Source of the DNA: a virus | Length of the DNA: 58,829 bases | IMG/VR virus record: IMGVR_UViG_3300037247_000927 | Location: 1 to 58,829 of that record | Reading direction: 5' to 3' (one strand) | Shown here: positions 31,369-39,594 of the stretch, piece by piece | Position numbering within the stretch: position 1 is the first letter of the stretch | How the letters are laid out: each line of letters opens with the position of its first letter | The notes under the pieces: model-generated | Database searches by the model: none | Seen by the model: only the letters and a program-made list of their open reading frames with translations | Told to the model about the DNA's origin: nothing | Made by a program: the position numbers and the translations under genes

Positions 31369-32910
31369 ATGTCAGGTTCTGCTGAAATACATTTATTTGG
31401 TCAGTCTGTTAAGAACAACTTTACTGCTGTTGTTGCGCCAACTGTCAATGATGATTCAGATGACGGGTATGCTGTAGGTTCTGTTTGGATTGACACGGTT
31501 ACTGACAGTATATATCAGTGCGTTGATTCAACTGTTGGTGCTGCTATCTGGATTGAAGCATCGGCAACTGCTTTAGCAGCAACGATTGCCCCTGCTGGTG
31601 CGTCTTTAGTTGGCATGCTCTCGGTCCCAGGATCGACTTATGAAACCGTTGAGGACATGCAGAATACTTTTCATTCTGCGGGATGGATAAGTGGTGGAGA
31701 TGTAAGCGATGCGGGCGGGGCAACTGTTGATATAACAGCAGGCACAGGATTTCTGCGCTCTACAAACAGCAGTGTTGGGCTGATATTCAATATTGACTGG
31801 GATCAGGTTCTTGGTATTGCGACAACCACTGATGCGGCAAATTACGTTATCGTTCAGTGGAATGGTGGCGCACCTGAAATACTGACTCCATTACCTACGT
31901 CTGACACATCAGATGGGCATACTTCATGGCTTTTAGCTGTAGTTGTTAATGAGGCAGGTGTTCTGCATTCAATATCACATCGTATTACAGTTGGTGATCA
32001 TGCTTTGCGGATGATTGCTCGCACCCATGCAGTTAATCATATTGAGCGGGATAATGAATTTGGCGGTTTAATACTGGATTCAACCGGAGCCAACGATATT
32101 TCTGTGACAGCCAGCAGGTTATATCTTGGCCTGGATCGGCGCGATATAGCTGCGCTTGATACGGCTGCGGCCAGCACGTTTGATGCTTATTTCAATAACG
32201 GTGCAGGATTCACCAAGGAAAGCACAGGGATTGGCGCATGGGATAACTTGCAGTATGAAAACGGAGGGGCACTGGCTACGCTGGGTGGTAATAAATATGC
32301 TGTTTTGTGGTGGTATATAGAACTTGATGGCAATCTGGTCATGATCTACGGAAACGCAGAGTACAACAATGCGGCTGCGGCTGCAATTGAACCCACACCA
32401 GCATCCGTGCCAATCAGGTTACAGGAACATGGCATATTAATTGGCCGCTTTATATTCAAGGAATCAGAGGCAATTGCTGAATTGGTTGAAACCGTATTTA
32501 CAACCGTATTTGCAACTGCTGGTGTTACTGCGCATGGAGATTTAACAGGAATAGGCACTAATACACATGCAGAGATTGATTCTCATTTGGCTAGTCCTGA
32601 GCCAACAAAGTACATTGGATCAAGTTTAGAAAGTGGCGCTTCTTATGAGTTGCTTCTGACTGATGCAGGTAAAATGGTAGAATTAACACATGGTTCAGCC
32701 TGTGGAATCGTAATACCTGCAAATGCGTCAGTTCCTATTCCTGTGAATACACGGATTGATCTCAGCCAAGGTGGAGCAGGTTTGCTCACCGTCACAATTA
32801 CATCTGATACATTACTAGGTGATCCTGTTTCAGTTGGTCAGAACAAAGGTCTGTCACTCTGGAAGAAATCTGCAACGGTTTGGGTGATATTTGGTGGCAC
32901 TACCGCATGA
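31369..32910 (+). CDS. Tail-fibre-like protein B
   Basis: The 513-residue product repeats the APTVNDDS/GSVWIDTVTD/VGAAIWIE module near its N-terminus (about 20-65), then continues with beta-rich, Gly/Thr-rich sequence typical of fibres, including a segment ANYVIVQWNGGAPEIL. The last 75 residues (GSSLESGASYELLLTDAGKM onward) resemble a phage fibre domain that caps a shaft. It overlaps the following gene by four bases (ATGA). Confidence 0.65.
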   Translation: MSGSAEIHLFGQSVKNNFTAVVAPTVNDDSDDGYAVGSVWIDTVTDSIYQCVDSTVGAAIWIEASATALAATIAPAGASLVGMLSVPGSTYETVEDMQNTFHSAGWISGGDVSDAGGATVDITAGTGFLRSTNSSVGLIFNIDWDQVLGIATTTDAANYVIVQWNGGAPEILTPLPTSDTSDGHTSWLLAVVVNEAGVLHSISHRITVGDHALRMIARTHAVNHIERDNEFGGLILDSTGANDISVTASRLYLGLDRRDIAALDTAAASTFDAYFNNGAGFTKESTGIGAWDNLQYENGGALATLGGNKYAVLWWYIELDGNLVMIYGNAEYNNAAAAAIEPTPASVPIRLQEHGILIGRFIFKESEAIAELVETVFTTVFATAGVTAHGDLTGIGTNTHAEIDSHLASPEPTKYIGSSLESGASYELLLTDAGKMVELTHGSACGIVIPANASVPIPVNTRIDLSQGGAGLLTVTITSDTLLGDPVSVGQNKGLSLWKKSATVWVIFGGTTA

Positions 32911-33527
32911 TATTTCTACCACATGGTATTTTGCAGCAGCAGGTAGTTGGTGAAGCCGAATCGCAATTAGTCACCGACACATTTACCGACTCGAACGGAA
33001 CGGGATTGTCTTCACACACGCCGGATGTAGATTCAGTCGGTGGTGGTTGGATTGAAGATTTTGGTTCTGGTGCGGATATTCAAATTCTAAGCAACAAAGC
33101 GGAGCAAACGGATAATGTACCAACGTATCCGGGCGGGGTGGCATTCATTGATGTTGGTGTTGCTGATTGTTCTTTGTCTGGTGTGTGGAGGTCTAACCCA
33201 ACTTTTGGGACAAATGGTGGCATGGTGGTTAGAGCAACTGACAAGGACAATGGCTGGTATATACGCTTGCAGAATGCTGGTGTTTTTGAAATTTTAGAAC
33301 GTATTGCGGGTTCTGACACCCAAAGGGCGAGCGTATCACCAACAGTTAACCTGAATACTGATTACACAATTACTGTTCAGTTAAGTGGTACAACCATAAC
33401 GGCACAATTAGATGGCGGTAACGAAATTAGTTATTCAAGCGCATCATTCAATCAGACAGAAACCAAGCATGGCATTCATCTCAGAAGGGGCGGGGATAAA
33501 TTTGATAACCTGTCAATTACTGGTTAA
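32907..33527 (+). CDS. Concanavalin/LamG-like virion protein
   Basis: The 206-residue product contains DTFTDSNGTGLSSHTPDVDS, GGMVVRATDKDNGWYIRLQ and DYTITVQLSGTTITAQLDGG, the strand order of laminin-G/concanavalin-like lectin domains that often bind glycans in phage appendages. The start overlaps the end of the fibre gene (ATGA). It probably recognises host surface sugars. Confidence 0.65.
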   Translation: MIFLPHGILQQQVVGEAESQLVTDTFTDSNGTGLSSHTPDVDSVGGGWIEDFGSGADIQILSNKAEQTDNVPTYPGGVAFIDVGVADCSLSGVWRSNPTFGTNGGMVVRATDKDNGWYIRLQNAGVFEILERIAGSDTQRASVSPTVNLNTDYTITVQLSGTTITAQLDGGNEISYSSASFNQTETKHGIHLRRGGDKFDNLSITG

Positions 33528-33531
33528 TGAA

Positions 33532-33636
33532 ATGCCAGGTCAAGAATTAGCACCCGGAACTGATGTTGTTACTTATTTGCTTGCACAAGAACTATGCAAA
33601 CAGAATTGTTCTGACAATAAATTAAAGGAAGTCTAA
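33532..33636 (+). CDS. Small protein, 34 aa
   Basis: An ATG five bases after the preceding stop opens a 34-codon frame (MPGQELAPGTDVVTYLLAQE and more) with two Cys. Its end lies just before a TTG-started gene. Protein-like composition, but no clear ribosome-binding site. Confidence 0.4.
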   Translation: MPGQELAPGTDVVTYLLAQELCKQNCSDNKLKEV

Positions 33637-33639
33637 AAA

Positions 33640-33930
33640 TTGGATGCTTTGGATGTTGCAACGATCAAAAGAATCGAAAGGCTTGAGAAAGTTGTCTTGA
33701 CTGGCAACGGCACCCCAAGCATTGTTTCCATGCTCACTGGTGCTGTGACTCGCTTAGATTCTGTTGTGGATGATATCAAGGATATAGGTGACTCAGTATC
33801 TGAGATAAAGAGAATAGATTCTCAGAGACTTGAGAAGAAATTTGATTTTGAAAGGGCAATAAACAGAAGGATGTCGATTGGACTCGTTCTTATTTTAGCA
33901 TCAGCAATTGCTAATTTTGTACTGAGATAG
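33640..33930 (+). CDS. Coiled-coil protein with C-terminal membrane anchor, 96 aa
   Basis: Start is TTG 33640, placed by AAGGAAG eight bases upstream. A long amphipathic helix (KRIERLEKVV, then RLDSVVDDIKDIGDSVSEIK) leads to a basic stretch and a terminal hydrophobic helix (MSIGLVLILASAIANFVL). This resembles XhlA-type holin-associated proteins in layout, so a lysis or membrane-attachment role is possible, though the endolysin is 19 kb away. Confidence 0.55.
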   Translation: MDALDVATIKRIERLEKVVLTGNGTPSIVSMLTGAVTRLDSVVDDIKDIGDSVSEIKRIDSQRLEKKFDFERAINRRMSIGLVLILASAIANFVLR

Positions 33931-34079
33931 ATATGTAATGATTATTTATGGTAAAATTTTTTTACGATTTGTTAACTTGGATGGCCAATGTTAAGTCGTG
34001 TTGAAACAATCTGGATAGCAAGCGCTAAGTCAAATTGCTGGATGCATCGGATAGCAAGCCAAGTCAAAGGAGAGATTCA
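33931..34079. other. Intergenic stretch with GGATAGCAAG repeat
   Basis: The 149 bases before the scaffold gene hold the direct repeat GGATAGCAAG (about 34013 and 34050) and an AT-rich tract with a TTTTTTT run. No complete promoter or terminator is obvious. A boost of scaffold and capsid expression may start here. Confidence 0.35.
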
Positions 34080-35003
34080 ATGAATGACGTAGTTGTGAAT
34101 AACGATAAAGGTGAAGCTTTTGATATGGATGCGTTTTTAAAGACGCTCCCTAATGTAGTTGATCCTGATGCCGAGCCAGGCAGTATAAGTGCTGGCATGC
34201 AATCGAAAGAGCTGGAACAAGCGCAAGCTGATCTGACTGATCTAAGGCAGAAGTTTCGTACCTTAGAAGGCAGAACCAGCAAACTTTCACAGCTTGATAG
34301 CAAGTACGCTGAATCTCTAACCCTTGCGAAAGTTCAAGGTGATCGAATTCTGGAACTGACTCAATTGGTTGCTGATGCGACCAATCAGAAAGTTGAAGAT
34401 ATTCTAACTCCTGAAGAACAAAAGGCTTTTGCGAAATCAAGACCAATCGTAGAAAAGATAGCAGTCAGTAAGGCCAAAAGTACCGTTAATGATGCCCTGA
34501 AGGGCTTAGACGGCAAGTTCACCAAGCAGGATGATCGTATATCCGGTTTGGAAAAAAATCTCCAGGATGAGCGAGACAAGGGCTTTAGGACTACTGTCAG
34601 AGCAGCGCATAGTGACCTGGATAAGTTTTTATCTTCCGAGGTTTGGGAAGAAGCTAAACAGGAATTGCTACCGCTTGCGGGAAGAACGCTTGGTGAACTC
34701 TTTGCCGATGCTCTTGATAACAGGAATGCTGAACAAGCAATCAATATTATCAAGACAGTCAAAGAGAAAACCGGCTTTGGTGATAAAGGTTCAACATCTG
34801 ATTATTCATTGTTGTCCGTTCCGGATGGAAGTTCCGCCGCCGTTGAGCAGAACAAGTCTTCTGTTGAGGGCAAGACATTTAAGGCTACCGATCCGGATGA
34901 TTGGAACGAAATGAGATTTCAGAAAAAAACCATCACCAAAGAACAACATGAGGCCCTGCTTGCTCAGTTTGAAAAAGCTGAAATGGAAGGCAGGGTTATC
35001 TAA
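34080..35003 (+). CDS. Capsid scaffolding protein
   Basis: The 307-residue product is acidic, almost wholly helical with coiled-coil segments (LEQAQADLTDLRQKFRTLEG), and lies immediately before the major capsid gene, as scaffolds do. The C-terminal 60 residues (from about DDWNEMRFQKK) are basic and short, matching the capsid-binding end of scaffolds. CAAAGGAGAGATTCA places the start at 34080 rather than 34035. Confidence 0.75.
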   Translation: MNDVVVNNDKGEAFDMDAFLKTLPNVVDPDAEPGSISAGMQSKELEQAQADLTDLRQKFRTLEGRTSKLSQLDSKYAESLTLAKVQGDRILELTQLVADATNQKVEDILTPEEQKAFAKSRPIVEKIAVSKAKSTVNDALKGLDGKFTKQDDRISGLEKNLQDERDKGFRTTVRAAHSDLDKFLSSEVWEEAKQELLPLAGRTLGELFADALDNRNAEQAINIIKTVKEKTGFGDKGSTSDYSLLSVPDGSSAAVEQNKSSVEGKTFKATDPDDWNEMRFQKKTITKEQHEALLAQFEKAEMEGRVI

Positions 35004-35024
35004 ATCCATTAGGAGTTAGTAATT

Positions 35025-36026
35025 ATGTCACTTAATACCGGCCAACAAGCCGCAGCAGGGTACGCCAATACCTCTGGAGGTCCGATGTTTCCACCCGTCA
35101 GTATGCGGGCAGGGATACTCAGGCGTTTCTGGGAGGCAAGTTTTGTACCCTTCATCTCGTCCACAAGTTACTTTGCAGGCCAGACGCCTACATTTGGACG
35201 GCCTTTGCGTTTCCACCGTGAACCTATTATCAAAGTTCGCAAGCGTCAGAAGAATCAGAAGATCAAGCATGATCAACTGGACCTGACCGCGCTTGATGTG
35301 ATGATTGGTGAACAGCTCGACTATTCCTACAAGATTGATGATTTCGATTTTGAGGCTCTCTGGTCACAGTCTGAGTACCGTCAGTCAATCGAAGGTGGTG
35401 CTGCATTATCAGCTCACCAGGTTATTGGTTCTGAACTCCTGCACTTCATGGTTGGTGAAGCTGCATGCGAGAATCAGGGAAGTAGTGCGGGCAAGATCAC
35501 CAAGCAGTACAACCTTGGCGCTCCATCTGCACCACTGGTCATCGACGTTAACAACATTGGTCGGGTTTATAGTATTGCGCAGGCTGTTTTAGCTGAGCAG
35601 GATATTAACGCGGACTCTATGACTGCCGTGTTTGGAAATGAAGTAGCTATGACGATTGTCGTACCGCCCGCATTCCGTGAAACAATGCAGAACTCCAAGT
35701 TTGCTGATCGTATTTCAAATGCGATTTGTGATCCTGGCTGTAGTCTGCTGATCAACGGTATGATCCCAAGGTCAATTAACGGTTTCGCAACGATTGTTTC
35801 AAATTGCGTTCCGATGGTTATTGATCCCGGCAATTCCAAGCTTTCATTCTATCTGGTAGCAACAGCAAGACGGGCAGTTGGTTTTGCTGGCGTTAACGAG
35901 AAAGTGAGATTGGTTGATGGTGCACCGGATGGTTGGGACACTTACTTACAGGGACTGTTCACGTATGGCTTCGATGTATTTTATCCTGATGCCATTGTTA
36001 TTTTTTACGTGCAGTTCACAGCTTAA
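35025..36026 (+). CDS. Major capsid protein (HK97-fold)
   Basis: The 333-residue product follows the scaffold gene. Its start, FWEASFVPFISSTSYF, then a loop-like extended segment (GRPLRFHREP), VVPPAFRETMQNSKFADRI and a C-terminal LFTYGFDVFYPDAIVIFYVQ fit HK97-type capsid proteins of podovirus-like phages. It would form the icosahedral shell. A strong ribosome-binding site (TTAGGAG) precedes it. Identity rests mainly on position after the scaffold and on length. Confidence 0.8.
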   Translation: MSLNTGQQAAAGYANTSGGPMFPPVSMRAGILRRFWEASFVPFISSTSYFAGQTPTFGRPLRFHREPIIKVRKRQKNQKIKHDQLDLTALDVMIGEQLDYSYKIDDFDFEALWSQSEYRQSIEGGAALSAHQVIGSELLHFMVGEAACENQGSSAGKITKQYNLGAPSAPLVIDVNNIGRVYSIAQAVLAEQDINADSMTAVFGNEVAMTIVVPPAFRETMQNSKFADRISNAICDPGCSLLINGMIPRSINGFATIVSNCVPMVIDPGNSKLSFYLVATARRAVGFAGVNEKVRLVDGAPDGWDTYLQGLFTYGFDVFYPDAIVIFYVQFTA

Positions 36027-36047
36027 CCGGCATAGGAGAGAATAATT

Positions 36048-36710
36048 ATGTCAGCTAATGTTTTTGTTCACAGGGGCGGTCCCAACAAGACTACCTTTTT
36101 TGGCGACAGTCTCCCTCCGGAGCTGCCAGAAAGGTGTAATAAGTTGTATGGTGCATCGCATAATACCCGTCAGTCTTACTCTGACAGGTTCACTTTTCAC
36201 AAGTCAGAAGAAAAACTCTTCAACTACATCATGGCTCAGGAGTTTGAGGCAGAATCCAATATCTATACTCATGCTCTGCCAGCCGGGATGTGGCTTGAAT
36301 ATGTCACTCTTCGTGGCCTTTGCCCGACTGTTGGACTTACGTTCAGTGTCGAGCTTGTAGGCCTGCTTGATCCGTCAGAAGTATCTGGTACTGATCCTGA
36401 AGACTTCATTGATGAGCAGGATATTACTGTCCTCATTGCTGCTGCCGACATGGATTATGACGTAGATGTTTGCGCCGAGCAGTACATCGCTCAATGGCGT
36501 GCGACTGATCCAGGCGAGTTTCTGACTTCCAATAAAATGATTCGTATTGTTATCACTACAATGCCTGTAGAGGACTTGTTTGGTACATGCGCGAATTATT
36601 CTTTGGGCTTCGAACTTTCTGCTTCATATACCGATCCATGTTTCATTGATGTGGCTGCTGGTATGTGTCATGAACAGGACTGTGGTGACGTAACCACAGC
36701 CGCTGAATAA
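36048..36710 (+). CDS. Virion protein downstream of capsid, 220 aa
   Basis: A beta-rich protein with Cys residues (FGTCANYSLG, DPCFIDVAAGMCHEQDCGD) and a strong ribosome-binding site. Proteins of this size directly after the capsid gene are often decoration or head-completion proteins. No named family. It is followed by a hairpin. Confidence 0.6.
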   Translation: MSANVFVHRGGPNKTTFFGDSLPPELPERCNKLYGASHNTRQSYSDRFTFHKSEEKLFNYIMAQEFEAESNIYTHALPAGMWLEYVTLRGLCPTVGLTFSVELVGLLDPSEVSGTDPEDFIDEQDITVLIAAADMDYDVDVCAEQYIAQWRATDPGEFLTSNKMIRIVITTMPVEDLFGTCANYSLGFELSASYTDPCFIDVAAGMCHEQDCGDVTTAAE

Positions 36711-36728
36711 GCAGCTTTGTAATACCGT

Positions 36729-36751
36729 GGGGGGCTTCGGCCCCTCGCTTT
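36729..36751 (+). terminator. UUCG hairpin, terminator or processing site
   Basis: GGGGC-TTCG-GCCCC, a five-pair stem with an extra-stable tetraloop, lies between two virion genes, followed by a short T-containing tail (TCGCTTT). It may reduce read-through or protect the upstream capsid mRNA. Confidence 0.55.
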
Positions 36752-36765
36752 AAGAGGAAATCGAA

Positions 36766-37263
36766 ATGTCAGTAAGCAAATATTTAATTCACAGGAAGAC
36801 AGGGAACGTGGTTGTTTCCAATGATGGTTTCGCAGGGTCTGGTGATTACAGGCGCATGACGAAGGCTGAGCTTGAGCAGAGGGGTTTTCTTGCTCATGAA
36901 GATGAGGCCCAGGTGATTGCTGGTGAACATATTGTATTGGCAGATCATTTTGGTGATTTAAGCAAGGCCGATCTGAATCTGTTTGTCGTTGAAAATGGAC
37001 TGGCCTCAAGCCTCAACACAGCCAGCCCACAGCTAGAGCTTGTCAAGCTTGTGAAGGGTCTTGTCCGAAGGCACAACAGAGAGCTTCTGAAATCAACTGA
37101 AGAAACTTTTTTGCCTGAAGGCTTCTTTAATATGACGACGAAAACCTTGAGAGAGATATCCAAGGAAGAAGAATTTGATATTGATCTCTCTGGTTTGAAG
37201 ATCGACATCCAGGACCGTCTGTACGCTGCATTTTATACACGCTCTCAGGAACCTGAAGAGTAA
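36766..37263 (+). CDS. Hypothetical virion-region protein, 165 aa
   Basis: A helical, charged soluble protein with no known family. AAGAGGAAATCGAAATG gives the start. It lies between the capsid and connector-like genes, a place often held by head-tail joining or chaperone proteins. Confidence 0.6.
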   Translation: MSVSKYLIHRKTGNVVVSNDGFAGSGDYRRMTKAELEQRGFLAHEDEAQVIAGEHIVLADHFGDLSKADLNLFVVENGLASSLNTASPQLELVKLVKGLVRRHNRELLKSTEETFLPEGFFNMTTKTLREISKEEEFDIDLSGLKIDIQDRLYAAFYTRSQEPEE

Positions 37264-37277
37264 AACAAGGAAAGTGA

Positions 37278-37961
37278 ATGTCCAATGTTGGAGAGCTTGT
37301 TGAATTCATTTCTGAGCAGCTAAATGATGCTGATGCAGGCAATGAAAATATCCGATGGACCAAAGACCTTGTAAGGAAGTACATCACTAATGCGGTCATC
37401 GCTACCGCATCACTTGCTCCAAGCCTGTTCTCTATGCCAAAGGAAATCACTTTGGCTAGAGATACATGCGTTCATGAAATCTGTGATGAGTGCGATAAAT
37501 TTGGCGGTATCCTGGCGGTTGATGGCAATGAATGCTCATCTGAAAAGAATCTTGGTAAGAAGCATAGAAAACTACTCTCTCACTTTTCTGATTCCGTATG
37601 TGAAAGCACTTCAGAAGCTTATGAGACGGGCGGTGTTGAGTTTTCCAACAAGACTCCATGCATCTTCTTAACTGCAAACAAAACACCCCTGAACAGGGAC
37701 GTGAAGGCTCTTGTGAGCTGTGTTGAGTACCCTGACCGAGACGAAATGAAAGCTCAGGGTGACGACTTTGTTTTGCCGAGGGCAATTTGTGGTGAATTGA
37801 GTTCTGCTGTTTACGAGCATATTCTTTACCAGGCAAGAGAAAAGGATTTGGAAATTGATTCCTCTCAGCCTCAACAAACCTCTCATTTCAATCGGTTCCT
37901 ATTGCTGGTCAGGGGTTATCTGGCTGCTGATGATAGGTTTGAAGAATTGCAGGAGGCTTAA
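37278..37961 (+). CDS. Head-tail adaptor-like protein, 227 aa
   Basis: The N-terminus (VGELVEFISEQLND, then WTKDLVRKYITNAV) and the C-terminus (SAVYEHILYQARE, then HFNRFLLLVRG) follow the helical pattern of portal-adaptor proteins in podovirus-like phages. A middle region carries several Cys (CVHEICDECDKFGG). It overlaps the next gene by one base (TAATG). Assignment rests on gene order and helical layout. Confidence 0.55.
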   Translation: MSNVGELVEFISEQLNDADAGNENIRWTKDLVRKYITNAVIATASLAPSLFSMPKEITLARDTCVHEICDECDKFGGILAVDGNECSSEKNLGKKHRKLLSHFSDSVCESTSEAYETGGVEFSNKTPCIFLTANKTPLNRDVKALVSCVEYPDRDEMKAQGDDFVLPRAICGELSSAVYEHILYQAREKDLEIDSSQPQQTSHFNRFLLLVRGYLAADDRFEELQEA

Positions 37962-38665
37962 TGAGCATCTTTTGTAATTCAAATCCGGTCCCGTTTTCAC
38001 AGTTGTTTTGGTATATATCCCCTCACGTTGTAAGGGACGGTGATGGCGATCTGCCTGATCCCGTTATTGAGAAGTATCTTAAATCCGCTGCTACAAAGTT
38101 CATCAAGGATTCTGAGATCATCAGGCGTTGGCTCAGTATTGATGGCCAGGAATGCGTTGCTGATTACCCTATCGAGCTTGAGGATTGCTACGCTCCACTG
38201 TCGATAAAGAGTCTTTACGTTAATAGCGTGAGATATCATCCGGGCCATGAAGAAGACAGGCCTGTTGGCCATGAACCATTTGTTGATTCTTTCAGGCCTA
38301 TAAGCGGTAGCAGAGGTTTCAATACTTTCTGGCTTCAGGAACGTAATTGGGTTTATATGAACCCGGCCCCAGGTGAAGATTGCGTTGGCTCGATTCAGAT
38401 GTATTTATCTGTTTATCCGACCAGTGAAACATGTTCTTTGCCGGAAGATATTTACCACGAATGGGGTGAAGACATTGCCAATGGTGCGCTGGCTGAGATT
38501 TTATCCATCAGAAGTGAGCCGTGGTATGATCCAACGCAATCGAGATTAAGAGAGCGCAAGTTTAAAGCAGCTATAAATGATGCGAAAAACAGTGCGATTA
38601 AAGGTAATGTTGCTGGCAAGCATAGGCCTGTCAGATCAGGATTTCATGTGAGGAATTTTCGATGA
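37961..38665 (+). CDS. Connector or tail-tube-like protein, 234 aa
   Basis: The protein has an N-terminal helical segment (DPVIEKYLKSAATKFIKDS), a beta-rich middle (NWVYMNPAPGEDCVGSIQMYL) and a helical end with ANGALAEILSIRSEPWYDPTQS then RERKFKAAINDAKN. This is a pattern I associate with small head-tail connector proteins in phages that lack a long tail. It overlaps the next gene by four bases (ATGA). Confidence 0.55.
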   Translation: MSIFCNSNPVPFSQLFWYISPHVVRDGDGDLPDPVIEKYLKSAATKFIKDSEIIRRWLSIDGQECVADYPIELEDCYAPLSIKSLYVNSVRYHPGHEEDRPVGHEPFVDSFRPISGSRGFNTFWLQERNWVYMNPAPGEDCVGSIQMYLSVYPTSETCSLPEDIYHEWGEDIANGALAEILSIRSEPWYDPTQSRLRERKFKAAINDAKNSAIKGNVAGKHRPVRSGFHVRNFR

Positions 38666-39066
38666 GTGTATTTATCTATCACGCATATGCTGATAACAAA
38701 CCAGCTATGGCATTTAATGATTTGTTGACTGTGCCATCCAATATTGAAGACACGGATGATTTCTCAGAGAGTGTTTTTGAGCGAGAGCAAGAGCTTCGTG
38801 AGAACGCAGACTTCCTTGTTTTTATTGCGACCCCGAAATCAGGTGGAAGCTGGCTGGCTCAAGACGCAATATACGCTGCACAATCAGAGTCAAGCCTTGT
38901 CATTCTGATTATTCTGGATGAAGAGGGCGGCAGCACATTTAGCGAAAGCGAGGAAATGCGGCTTGGTGCTGGCTCTGTAATCTTGCTACACAATGGCGGC
39001 AAAACATTCAGGACGCTTGAAGATGCGGCCAACTACATTAATGATTGGGACCCGCTGATGTCATGA
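38662..39066 (+). CDS. Deoxyribosyltransferase/TIR-like fold protein, 134 aa
   Basis: The protein begins VFIYHAYAD and continues with ADFLVFIATPKSGGSWLAQD, AIYAAQSESSLVILIILDE and a C-terminal TLEDAANYINDW. This order of strands and helices recalls the nucleoside 2-deoxyribosyltransferase-like/TIR-like group that acts on nucleotides. It is a second member of that fold in this genome (see 6707-7153). Coupled by ATGA overlaps to virion genes on both sides, it is oddly placed for an enzyme. Confidence 0.5.
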   Translation: MSVFIYHAYADNKPAMAFNDLLTVPSNIEDTDDFSESVFEREQELRENADFLVFIATPKSGGSWLAQDAIYAAQSESSLVILIILDEEGGSTFSESEEMRLGAGSVILLHNGGKTFRTLEDAANYINDWDPLMS

Positions 39067-39551
39067 GCGTAAAGCAGTACATTCAAATTGACGGCACGAT
39101 AGGGGCTACTGTATTCAGGCTCACTGAAGGTGCTTGCTGTCAGATTGATCATCAGGATGATGGAATCACGGCACAGATTTACAGAAAAGGAAAAGAAGAA
39201 ACTGATGATTTGTTGGTTGAGTACCCTCTGAGTGAGAGAACTGGTGATGAGTTCAGCTTCTTCTGGAATGCAGCCTTATATAGACTTTGTGCTGGCTGGT
39301 ACATTGTCAAGATTGTCAATGGGTGCAGGGAATGTGGAAGGCATACAATGCGTATTGGGAATAGATGTTATTCTCAATATCTTGAAAACATAAAAACTCA
39401 GAATGATCCATGTTTTGACATCGGAGTGAATACGAAGGAATGCAAGTCTGCTCCATCTCCGGTTGTTTATTGTTGCCCTGTAGACTATCTCTTGCTTGAT
39501 GGCGGAGACTTATTCCTGCTTGATGGTGGGGACGCATTAATTTTAAATTAA
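39063..39551 (+). CDS. Virion protein with LLLDGGD repeat tail
   Basis: The 162-residue product is beta-rich and Cys-rich and ends YLLLDGGDLFLLDGGDALIL plus one residue, nearly identical to the tail of the 29246 product. A 32-base DNA stretch is shared exactly (39501-39532 and 29747-29778). I start at ATG 39063, which overlaps the previous stop. It is probably a structural protein of the tail or appendage. Confidence 0.6.
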   Translation: MSVKQYIQIDGTIGATVFRLTEGACCQIDHQDDGITAQIYRKGKEETDDLLVEYPLSERTGDEFSFFWNAALYRLCAGWYIVKIVNGCRECGRHTMRIGNRCYSQYLENIKTQNDPCFDIGVNTKECKSAPSPVVYCCPVDYLLLDGGDLFLLDGGDALILN

Positions 39552-39594
39552 TAGGAGCGGTGGGTTAAAGCTCTTAATTTGTTAAGGAAAAGCG

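Noticed and set aside
36729-36751. Strong end-of-operon terminator after the capsid genes
   Set aside because: The stem is short and the tail is not a clear T-run, and virion genes continue directly; kept only as a possible attenuator or processing site.
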